12,388 bases of DNA from Bacteroidota bacterium. GTDB lineage: Bacteria > Bacteroidota > Ignavibacteria > UBA10030. Below the pieces are notes generated by a model, which saw only the letters and a program-made list of their open reading frames with translations, was not told the DNA's origin and did not search any database. The stretch covers positions 1 to 12,388 of the forward strand of contig DMMN01000355.1 of NCBI GenBank assembly GCA_003453835.1, given 5' to 3'. Of this stretch, positions 7,313-12,388 are shown piece after piece. The position numbers and the translations under genes are program-made. The first letter of the stretch is position 1. Every line of letters begins with the position of its first letter.

Positions 7313-7669
7313 ATGGCGATCAATATTGTGATCGTGAAGAAACAGATCGAAGTCAACATATTGAAGCTCTACACCTTGGGCGATGTTGCCGCGCTTCTGT
7401 CCATTTCTCCTGAAACTCTGAAGAAAGAATTCCTCCGAGAGGAAGGAGTGGGGATATCCGTCTTCCTCGCAGAGGTGAGGGTCCAAACGATGAAGGAGCG
7501 GCTGATAACAACCCGCGAGAAATGTCTCGGCATTTGTCTTGATGTTGGATTACGCGAAGACGCGGGATCGAGGCTTTTCAAACGCGAAACCGGAATGACG
7601 ATGGGGGAATTCCGAAAGCGATATGGCAAATGTGCTGAATCGGCTCCTTCAGGAAGAAGGCAAAGATAG
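7313..7669 (+). CDS. AraC-type DNA-binding domain protein without a ligand domain
   Basis: A 118-residue protein that is almost only an AraC-family DNA-binding domain. The first helix-turn-helix spans about residues 21-45 (TLGDVAALLSISPETLKKEF), a linker helix follows (VRVQTMKERLITT), and the second lies at about 71-94 (ICLDVGLREDAGSRLFKRETG). It ends in the family's closing motif GMTMGEFRKRY, where the usual proline is replaced by methionine. The N-terminal extension is only about 18 residues, far too short for the usual sensor or dimerisation domain, so it may be constitutively active or act with a partner. A basic tail follows. The ATG has GAGG only a few bases upstream. It lies directly upstream of direct repeats and the promoter of the Cys-rich peptide gene, which it may control. 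Confidence 0.85.
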   Translation: MAINIVIVKKQIEVNILKLYTLGDVAALLSISPETLKKEFLREEGVGISVFLAEVRVQTMKERLITTREKCLGICLDVGLREDAGSRLFKRETGMTMGEFRKRYGKCAESAPSGRRQR

Positions 7670-7706
7670 GCGCGTTCATGTCTGCGGCTCCGGAGTAGGC
7701 CCAGGA

Positions 7707-7745
7707 TGTCAACCCAGAGTGTCAACCCAGAACGTCAATGGAAAC
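7707..7745. repeat. Three 13-bp direct repeats upstream of the Cys-rich peptide promoter
   Basis: TGTCAACCCAGAG (7707-7719), TGTCAACCCAGAA (7720-7732) and a decayed third unit CGTCAATGGAAAC (7733-7745) follow without gaps. The first two differ at one base. The array ends 3 bases before the TTGACT -35 element, spanning about -77 to -39 of the predicted start, the position where AraC-family activators commonly bind. It lies 38 bp after the AraC-like gene, so a binding role is a reasonable inference. Confidence 0.6.
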
Positions 7746-7748
7746 TCG

Positions 7749-7777
7749 TTGACTTCGGAGACGATGATCGTTATGAT
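7749..7777 (+). promoter_or_regulatory. Sigma70-type promoter of the Cys-rich peptide gene
   Basis: TTGACT (7749-7754) and TATGAT (7772-7777) are 17 bases apart, each five of six consensus. Transcription would begin near 7784, leaving a leader of about 85 bases before the ATG at 7869. The direct repeats abut its upstream edge. Confidence 0.55.
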
Positions 7778-7868
7778 TGCTGCGAGTATGCTTACGTTGG
7801 GACGCGATGTCAGATCACTCTTGGGATTCTGTCCTGAGACATTCATTAAACTGAGAGGAGGAATAGAC

Positions 7869-8159
7869 ATGCGATCATTCCCCGTTCTTCGCCGACTGGC
7901 TCTTGCAGCGCTGATGCTGTTTTTGTTAGGCGGACTGGAAGCGGATGTGGCGAAAGCCGATTGCGCACAATACTGTTATGTGGCGCGAGACCGCTGCTAT
8001 GACCAATGCTGGATGGCTTGCTTGCCGGCAGGATTTCTTGCGGCGTTTTACTTCAATTGTGTCAACGGATGCAGAGCCGGTTGCTACATAGGGTGGCTTC
8101 AATGCTGCACGAACTCAGCAGGTTCAGGGGGCGGCCAAGTACCAATCCAACCGGACTAG
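7869..8159 (+). CDS. Secreted Cys-rich peptide with mirrored CX3C pattern, 96 aa
   Basis: A 96-residue precursor that I do not recognise. Residues 1-30 form a classic signal peptide: basic MRSFPVLRR, hydrophobic core to about residue 22, and AKA before a likely cut at 30/31. The mature part of about 66 residues has ten cysteines, at 32, 36, 43, 47, 51, 64, 68, 72, 79 and 80. The spacing is CX3C-X6-CX3CX3C-X12-CX3CX3C-X6-CC, nearly symmetric about the hydrophobic linker LPAGFLAAFYFN. CX3C spacing places cysteines on one helix face, suggesting a disulfide-stapled helical hairpin. A Gly/Ser-rich, Cys-free tail ends in PIQPD. The ATG has an excellent AGGAGG site 7 bases upstream; the frame is open back to 7623, but that part covers the promoter and repeats. 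It may be a toxin-like, adhesive or structural peptide; metal binding is an alternative. Confidence 0.8.
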   Translation: MRSFPVLRRLALAALMLFLLGGLEADVAKADCAQYCYVARDRCYDQCWMACLPAGFLAAFYFNCVNGCRAGCYIGWLQCCTNSAGSGGGQVPIQPD

Positions 8160-8389
8160 TGGATTGTTTCGATCATTTCTATGTTTAGAGAACACACCCC
8201 TTCCCCTCTCTCCACGCATTGGCTTACACACGAGAGGGGATGGTTTACGCGCTGCTTTTTGTGCGCCATATACCGGCTCCGCCTGCGGGCGATCGCACTA
8301 CAGAGAGGCCCGGATTGCATTGTTCCGGATCTACCCTTTTCGTGCAGTCGTACGGTTGCAAGGAAACATAAGTAATAATCCACTAGTTC
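8155..8389. repeat. 11-bp inverted repeats bracketing 235 bp after the peptide gene
   Basis: ACTAGTGGATT at 8155-8165 (overlapping the stop codon of the Cys-rich peptide gene) is matched by AATCCACTAGT at 8379-8389. The enclosed 213 bp has no convincing gene. ACTAGT is itself a palindrome, which raises the chance of a coincidental match, and there is no evident target duplication, so an element such as a MITE is only a possibility. Confidence 0.3.
8202..8240. terminator. Hairpin downstream of the Cys-rich peptide gene
   Basis: TCCCCTCTC (8202-8210) pairs perfectly with GAGAGGGGA (8232-8240) across a 21-base loop, about 40 bp after the stop codon. It may end or stabilise the peptide transcript. 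No T-run follows, so it is not a canonical intrinsic terminator. Confidence 0.35.
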
Positions 8390-8409
8390 TCGCTTGGCTC
8401 CCGCTCCGG

Positions 8410-8426
8410 TGAATGTCAAACATTCA
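8410..8426. promoter_or_regulatory. 17-bp palindrome upstream of the propeller operon
   Basis: TGAATGT (8410-8416), spacer CAA, ACATTCA (8420-8426) is a perfect 7-bp inverted repeat. It shares the GAATG/CATTC half-sites of the palindrome at 7263-7281, with a core spacing of 5 instead of 7 bases. It may be a regulator site shared by the two transcription units; the differing spacing weakens this. Confidence 0.35.
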
Positions 8427-8819
8427 TGATATCAACAGAGCTCATAAGGTCGAACGCGGACGCCAGAGTTAGCCTCCTGGCTCCTCTGAGGACCTCCGTC
8501 GAATGGCCGGACAAGTTTGACCAGCCCGCGTCCGTTGGATGCCCAGTGTAGTGAGCATTTGTTAGAAATGAACCCGAGCCTCAAACGATTTCGGAGGACC
8601 TGCTGTGTTGCGATGCGGAATCCGACGGTGCGATCGCTTGACCTCGCGGAGATCCGGGAGCGGCTCATACCCAACGATGAACTTACAGATCAGATTCGTT
8701 CCTAGCCTCGCCGCTTCCTTTGCAGCAATTCGGTGGTTTGTCATCCAACACGATCCTCCGCCTCATTGGCATTCGGTCGGCGAGGCAGGCAACTGTATAA
8801 GCAGAGTAGAAAAAGAACG

Positions 8820-9839
8820 ATGGACGTGACCTCCCTTCACCTCTTGCTGCCAATCCTCGTGGAAATTCTTCTCGGTGCAAACTATCCTTCGACCGGGATG
8901 GCGTTGCCTTCAGCATCCACCTCCCCCGATTCATCAGTCAAGAGGGCTTGGACGCTGACAAAGAGGACGTGCATCAATGAAAAAGGAGATACGATGTTCT
9001 TCTCGATTGGCGGGATGATCGCGACTCCAACTGATGAACTATTCGTCACCGACCCACTCGGTTTCAAAGTCAGAAAGTTCGACAAGAATGGGAGGCACAA
9101 AAAATCGATCGGTTCCAAGGGAGAGGCTCCCCACGAATTCCGAACGGGACCTACTCGATTGGCTCACGATCCTCTGAAAAGAAGAATCGCGGTCGTTGAC
9201 AATCAGCTCCCCGTCATAAAGATATTTGATGAGGAGTTGAACTACGAGAGAAGCCTGTTCACTCCGGCCCCTGTTGTCGATCTTGTCTATGATGACAGAG
9301 GAAGGTTGATCGTCGCGGCTGTTCCTTCAAAAGGAGCACTTCGAAGCATCACCATGTTTGACCAGCAAGGAGGCCACCTGAAATCCTTCGATCCCAAGGA
9401 TGTCGTCAACGGATCCTATGTTGATGCGTTCAGCATCGACTTCAATAAGCGCCATAGGAAGATCGTCGTTGTTTTTTTTCATCGGAATATCGTTCAGATA
9501 CTCAGCGCCGAAGGGGAGTGGGTGCGGCAGTTCTCCATCCCGGGACTGCCGGAAAAAGCAAGAACTACCAGAAAGAGATTTGGCGATGATACGATTGAAC
9601 TGCCTGAGAACTTCTTGTTCTGGGACGTCGCATCAGATACGGATGGCAACATCTATGTGCTGGGGGCCCACTCTTCGAAGAACCAAAACCGGGATGTCTA
9701 TATCCTGGGGATCAACGGCGAATCGATCGGATCCTTTACCTTGCCGACAGGCACGGGGCGCTTCAGCGTAGGATATCATGGCACGCTGATCACTCAGGAA
9801 AACCACGGTACAGCAGTCGCGATCTACCAACAAAAGTGA
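8820..9839 (+). CDS. Exported 6-bladed beta-propeller (NHL/TolB-like) protein
   Basis: A 339-residue protein with a hydrophobic N-terminal segment (about residues 5-19, LHLLLPILVEILLG) that probably serves for export, then repeated beta-propeller blades. The blade signature of a hydrophobic strand, Asp/Gly turn and aromatic strand recurs: DELFVTDPLGFKVRKFDKNG, RIAVVDNQLPVIKIFDEELN, GRLIVAAVPSKGALRSITMFD, KIVVVFFHRNIVQILSAEGEW, and GNIYVLGAHSS through VYILGINGES. This matches the 6-bladed NHL-like propellers abundant in Bacteroidota and related groups, which usually act in ligand or protein binding; no enzymatic motif is visible. The start at 8820 was chosen because it begins with the hydrophobic segment, although its ribosome binding site (AGAAAAAGAA) is weak; the frame is open from 8733. 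It heads a four-gene operon, with the next gene 4 bp away. Confidence 0.85.
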   Translation: MDVTSLHLLLPILVEILLGANYPSTGMALPSASTSPDSSVKRAWTLTKRTCINEKGDTMFFSIGGMIATPTDELFVTDPLGFKVRKFDKNGRHKKSIGSKGEAPHEFRTGPTRLAHDPLKRRIAVVDNQLPVIKIFDEELNYERSLFTPAPVVDLVYDDRGRLIVAAVPSKGALRSITMFDQQGGHLKSFDPKDVVNGSYVDAFSIDFNKRHRKIVVVFFHRNIVQILSAEGEWVRQFSIPGLPEKARTTRKRFGDDTIELPENFLFWDVASDTDGNIYVLGAHSSKNQNRDVYILGINGESIGSFTLPTGTGRFSVGYHGTLITQENHGTAVAIYQQK

Positions 9840-9843
9840 CTCG

Positions 9844-10347
9844 GTGAGAACGACCGAAATGCTTGTTGTGGGAATTCTCGTTGGTGTATTCTCTTCGGCA
9901 CATGGGCAGGGTCAAAATGAGTGGGGAGTTCCCGGACTTAGCGTCGATTCACTAGTGACTCACCTTGCAGCTACCGATGGGAGGAGAGAGTGCAAGAGTC
10001 CTCGAATCGTCGTCTGGATTAGGCTGGATGACCTCTCTTGTGGAGCCTGTCTCGAGGATTTCGTGACAATCAGTGCAGTCGCCCATTCTCGCGCACTCAG
10101 TCAAAAGGAAGAAATTCTCTATCTCGTGGAGAAGGACAACCGACCTTTCGAGATTCTCAGAAGGGTAGTAGATCGATGGAGACAGATTCACTCTATTTCA
10201 TACCCCATCTACGTTGTGGTAGGATTCAGTCAATTCGGCCTGCAAAAAAGTTGCGTTCTGTTTCGGAAGGACGACGTCTTCGTAGGTGAGTACATGCCGA
10301 TGTCGTACGAGAAACGGGCCGTCATCATTTCTAGAATGACAGACTAA
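9844..10347 (+). CDS. Exported thioredoxin-like protein with CGAC motif
   Basis: A 167-residue protein if started at GTG 9844; ATG 9859 is five codons in and would also work. A signal peptide (LVVGILVGVFSSAHG) is followed by a mature domain with a thioredoxin-like start: strand IVVWIRLDDLS, then Cys66-Gly-Ala-Cys69 at the head of a helix. A later YPIYVVVG strand could carry the cis-proline. Two more cysteines lie near residues 50 and 138. The CXXC after a hydrophobic strand suggests a disulfide oxidase, reductase or isomerase in the periplasm, but the rest is too divergent to name a subfamily, and a redox-inactive role is possible. It lies 4 bp after the propeller gene, and its stop shares one base with the next start (TAATG), implying coupled translation with the ABC ATPase. 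A ten-cysteine secreted peptide encoded nearby is a conceivable substrate. Confidence 0.72.
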   Translation: MRTTEMLVVGILVGVFSSAHGQGQNEWGVPGLSVDSLVTHLAATDGRRECKSPRIVVWIRLDDLSCGACLEDFVTISAVAHSRALSQKEEILYLVEKDNRPFEILRRVVDRWRQIHSISYPIYVVVGFSQFGLQKSCVLFRKDDVFVGEYMPMSYEKRAVIISRMTD

Positions 10348-11111
10348 TGCCTATTCTCCGCTGCGACAATGTGGTCAAGTCATACCCAAGTAAGGGTGCG
10401 AAGAAGCCGGGATTTGCCCTCACCGTCGAGCAACTCCTCATCGATGCACCCGGAATCTATCTGCTCCTGGGACCTAACGGATCAGGAAAGACGACATTCA
10501 TCAAGCTGATCCTGCACCTTCTCATTGCAGAAGCCGGACAAATAGAACTGTTCGACCTATCATACACGGATCCGAAGGCAAGAACTTGGGTAGGGTACGT
10601 ACCTGAGGAATTTTCCTTTCCATCAGATCTTCGATTCAAAGAAGCCCTTGTCTTGTTCGGCACCTTAAACAGACCCGGATCACCATCGCTAGCCAACCTC
10701 GACGAGATTATCACTGCGCTACATATCGGATCGCTCCTTGGCAAAAAGGTGCGCCAACTCTCAAAAGGAGAATTGCAGCTCCTCGCCATTTCCCATGCTC
10801 TTCTTGGCGATAAGAGATTCTTGGTGTGCGACGAACCTCTGAGCGGATTGGATCCAAAACAGAAAGACCGCGCCATGGAATACCTTACACTTCTGAAGGA
10901 CACCAGAGGTGTAACGGTGCTGTTTTCGACACACGTTCTTTCCGAAGCTGAGGAGATCTATACGTCAGTCATACCCTCGGCGGCGGGCCGAATCGGCCCA
11001 TCGCTTCAAAGGACCGAGGTGAAATCAAAATTCGGTTCGCTGCGCCGGTTCTTCTATCGTGAAGCGGAATTGATCGACGAACATCCACAACCGACCTCTC
11101 CGGATATCTGA
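10347..11111 (+). CDS. ABC transporter ATPase subunit
   Basis: A 254-residue ABC ATPase of the type paired with ABC-2 permeases. Walker A is GPNGSGKT (42-49). The signature reads LSKGELQ (138-144) instead of LSGGQ, a tolerated variant. Walker B is FLVCDEP with Asp162 and Glu163, the D-loop is SGLD, and the switch His196 sits in STHVLSEAEE. The catalytic set is therefore complete. The C-terminal 50 residues (GRIGPS, FGSLRRFFYREAE) resemble the tail of this group. It starts in the TAATG overlap with the thioredoxin-like gene, has no ribosome binding site of its own, and is followed one base later by the permease gene, so the two almost certainly form one transporter. Direction (export is usual for this type) and substrate are inferred from class only. 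Confidence 0.93.
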   Translation: MPILRCDNVVKSYPSKGAKKPGFALTVEQLLIDAPGIYLLLGPNGSGKTTFIKLILHLLIAEAGQIELFDLSYTDPKARTWVGYVPEEFSFPSDLRFKEALVLFGTLNRPGSPSLANLDEIITALHIGSLLGKKVRQLSKGELQLLAISHALLGDKRFLVCDEPLSGLDPKQKDRAMEYLTLLKDTRGVTVLFSTHVLSEAEEIYTSVIPSAAGRIGPSLQRTEVKSKFGSLRRFFYREAELIDEHPQPTSPDI

Positions 11112-11112
11112 A

Positions 11113-11892
11113 ATGGCGTATATGGTCTTTAGGTCTTTAGTACGAAGACCCTTCTTCTTGGTATGGGGCTCCCTCATCATTGTCGCCGCATGTCTGATCG
11201 CTATTTCACGAACACAGATAGTCGGTGGTGAGCTCAGGGACATGTCCGTGCTTGGCCTCTCCATTCCACAAGTCGATCCGAAGGGGCACACGCTCTGGAG
11301 GGTCGTATTTCTTCTCGCGCTGTTATTCATTTGCCCCGAGCTACCGATTCAGTTCCTTGATATGATTGAGAGAAGGAGAGCCGGCCTCATTCTCTCAAAG
11401 CCTATCTCTCGTACCATGTTTGTGATGGAGAATATGGCCGCCGTGTTTCTGTACTTGTGCCTGTTTGCAGCGATGTCCGTTCTCTCCGTGGGGATGGCGC
11501 TTGGAGTACTACTCGGAGAGATCCCGTCTGGCCTCATCATTTCCGCATTCTACTATCCGATCTATGTTATTCTGGGGTTCTATTTGCTGAGCACTCTATT
11601 CGTGTTGGTCTCTGATTCATATTCCCTTGCCATCACGGGTCCAATTCTTTGCAGCTTCATCTCACTGCTAACATATCACCGAGCTGCCATTGAATCATCC
11701 TTGGATATCCGGAGTATTCTCGTCACGTCTTCTCTCGAAATCATCTACTTCGCAACTCCACGAACGCACGAGCTGGGCATGATTGCCTTTGGCTTTCTTG
11801 AACCCGAGCTCTGGAAGTTGGTTCAGATTGTGTTTTCTTATTCCCTCCCCTTCCTTCTTCTCTTGGTGATTGCCCGCAGGAAAGAATTCTAG
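11113..11892 (+). CDS. ABC-2 type transporter permease subunit
   Basis: A 259-residue integral membrane protein with about six hydrophobic segments, at residues 14-32, 62-81, 106-134, 141-166, 170-188 and 236-254. After the second one comes DMIERRRAGLILSKPISRTMF, the cytoplasmic loop typical of ABC-2 permeases, where an ExR-type helix contacts the ATPase. Residues 33-60 form an extracytoplasmic loop. Its length is normal for a half-size permease, so a dimer with two copies of the upstream ATPase is expected. The ATG lies one base after the ATPase stop. It is the last gene of the operon, and its RRKEF end is followed by the gene-free right end. Confidence 0.88.
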   Translation: MAYMVFRSLVRRPFFLVWGSLIIVAACLIAISRTQIVGGELRDMSVLGLSIPQVDPKGHTLWRVVFLLALLFICPELPIQFLDMIERRRAGLILSKPISRTMFVMENMAAVFLYLCLFAAMSVLSVGMALGVLLGEIPSGLIISAFYYPIYVILGFYLLSTLFVLVSDSYSLAITGPILCSFISLLTYHRAAIESSLDIRSILVTSSLEIIYFATPRTHELGMIAFGFLEPELWKLVQIVFSYSLPFLLLLVIARRKEF

Positions 11893-12175
11893 AAACTCGG
11901 CCGCATCACTTGTCTTCTCCCCAACGAGGCGGCAAGGCAACAACCGAGCCGTCCTCCTGACTGCCGGGTGAGGAAACATGGCAGGCGCGACGGACACGCG
12001 TTTCCGGCACGAACCGAACGTACCGCCAACCAACGCACAAACGATGCGAGTCAACAGCGAGGGGCACACGAACACCCGACCTTCGCCACGCCTCCGCTTT
12101 TCCGTTGTCGGCTTTACGCGAACCTTTCTTGACCTCAAGGCGTATCCGGATAGTCTTCATTCCCTGACGACCAAT

Positions 12176-12217
12176 CAGAATCCCGTTCTTTTTCGATGAA
12201 AAAGGGTTTGCATTCTG
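12176..12217. repeat. Imperfect extended hairpin in the right-end region
   Basis: CAGAAT (12176-12181) pairs with ATTCTG (12212-12217). Inside, CTTTTTC (12188-12194) pairs with GAAAAAG (12198-12204) across a 3-base loop, with unequal bulges between the two stems. It is 280 bp from the nearest gene. It looks like a folded single-strand or RNA structure, of unknown role. Confidence 0.35.
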
Positions 12218-12370
12218 ACGGCGATTCCAAGTGATCATACTCCCGCACAAGCACTAAGAGAAAGAACGGAAGGTTGAAATACTTCGCAGCAGTACTGGGG
12301 TCGGCCTCACGTTTCATCAGGCCGGCGCGCAAGGTAAGTCAGGTTTGAGCACACAAATAAAGACAAAGTG

Positions 12371-12385
12371 ACTCAAGTTGACCGC
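12371..12385. repeat. Right copy of the 15-bp inverted repeat found at both window ends
   Basis: ACTCAAGTTGACCGC here is the exact reverse complement of 8-22; see the left copy. The two copies face each other across nearly the whole window. Confidence 0.6.
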
Positions 12386-12388
12386 CTC

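Larger units (their letters stand above)
8160..8819. other. Intergenic stretch of about 660 bp without a convincing gene
   Basis: Several short open frames exist on both strands, but they overlap one another, lack ribosome binding sites and give low-complexity, Arg/Pro/Ser-rich products without motifs, so I call none. What can be seen is the hairpin at 8202-8240, the 11-bp inverted repeat pair, the palindrome at 8410-8426, and close to the propeller gene a TATAAG at 8796-8801 without a good -35. The promoter of the downstream four-gene operon should lie here, but no site matches as well as the three called elsewhere. Noncoding RNA or decayed coding sequence cannot be excluded. Confidence 0.6.
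11893..12388. other. Right-end stretch of about 500 bp without a convincing gene
   Basis: Frames of 60 to 147 codons cross this stretch on both strands, several overlapping the 3' end of the permease gene, but none has a recognisable motif, a believable ribosome binding site or protein-like composition; all are rich in Arg, Pro, Ser and Thr. No intrinsic terminator for the upstream operon is visible. Visible structure is the hairpin at 12176-12217, a small stem CGGCCT/AGGCCG at 12302-12307 and 12319-12324, and the end repeat at 12371-12385. It may be intergenic DNA or a noncoding repeat. Confidence 0.55.

Noticed and set aside
8432..8674. Minus-strand frame of 80 codons in the gap before the propeller gene
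   Set aside because: No ribosome binding site, no motif, and overlapping frames on both strands are equally open.
11695..12138. Minus-strand frame of 147 codons at the right end
   Set aside because: It runs into the 3' end of the permease gene, is Arg-rich and shows no domain.
11978..12199. Plus-strand frame of 73 codons at the right end
   Set aside because: Low-complexity composition and no ribosome binding site; a noncoding repeat is as likely.
12371..12388. Integron attC-like GTTGACC in the end repeat
   Set aside because: It differs from the GTTRRRY core, there is no paired RYYYAAC site forming an attC fold, and there is no integrase.

Overview
The window is 12.4 kb of ordinary bacterial chromosome-like DNA of roughly balanced GC content. 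It carries eleven well-supported protein genes and one doubtful one, with no rRNA, tRNA, CRISPR array, transposase, integrase or phage gene that I can recognise. The gene content (a DUF2961/GH172 secreted glycosidase, a secreted alpha/beta hydrolase with an N-terminal beta domain, a 6-bladed beta-propeller protein, an SPFH protein paired with a ribbon-helix-helix protein) fits a Gram-negative of the wider Fibrobacterota-Chlorobiota-Bacteroidota assemblage or a neighbouring candidate phylum. Three promoter-like sites follow the sigma70 pattern TTGAC(A/T)-N17-TAT(C/G)AT rather than the Bacteroidota TTG/TAnnTTTG pattern, which argues mildly against core Bacteroidota. The taxonomic statement is inference. 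The window may be a whole metagenomic contig, because a 15-bp sequence recurs inverted at its two extreme ends.

Left part (1-2200). A doubtful leftward 107-codon ORF is followed by a rightward unit: an SPFH/band 7 membrane protein, a 62-residue Arc-like ribbon-helix-helix protein overlapping it by 4 bp, and a tubby/LURP-like beta-barrel protein. The promoter of this unit carries three ATATCA repeats exactly 11 bp apart, and the last two lie within a perfect palindrome covering the -10 element. That is a plausible operator for the co-encoded RHH protein.

Middle part (2200-7030). A rightward secreted or lipid-anchored alpha/beta hydrolase with a complete Ser-Asp-His triad has a 15-bp palindrome over its ribosome binding site. 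It converges with two leftward genes: an ABC exporter half-transporter and, 163 bp downstream of it, a secreted GH172-type glycosidase.

Right part (7180-11892). This is the most interesting stretch. It runs rightward: a stand-alone AraC-type DNA-binding domain protein; three 13-bp direct repeats directly upstream of a strong promoter; a 96-residue secreted peptide with ten cysteines in a nearly mirror-symmetric CX3C pattern; about 660 bp without a convincing gene but with several palindromes; then a tight four-gene operon of a secreted 6-bladed beta-propeller protein, a secreted CGAC thioredoxin-like protein, an ABC ATPase and an ABC-2 type permease. I propose, as a hypothesis only, that the AraC-like protein controls the Cys-rich peptide and that the redox protein and transporter serve its disulfide formation, export or self-protection. 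I do not recognise this arrangement as a named system. The last ~500 bp have no convincing gene.
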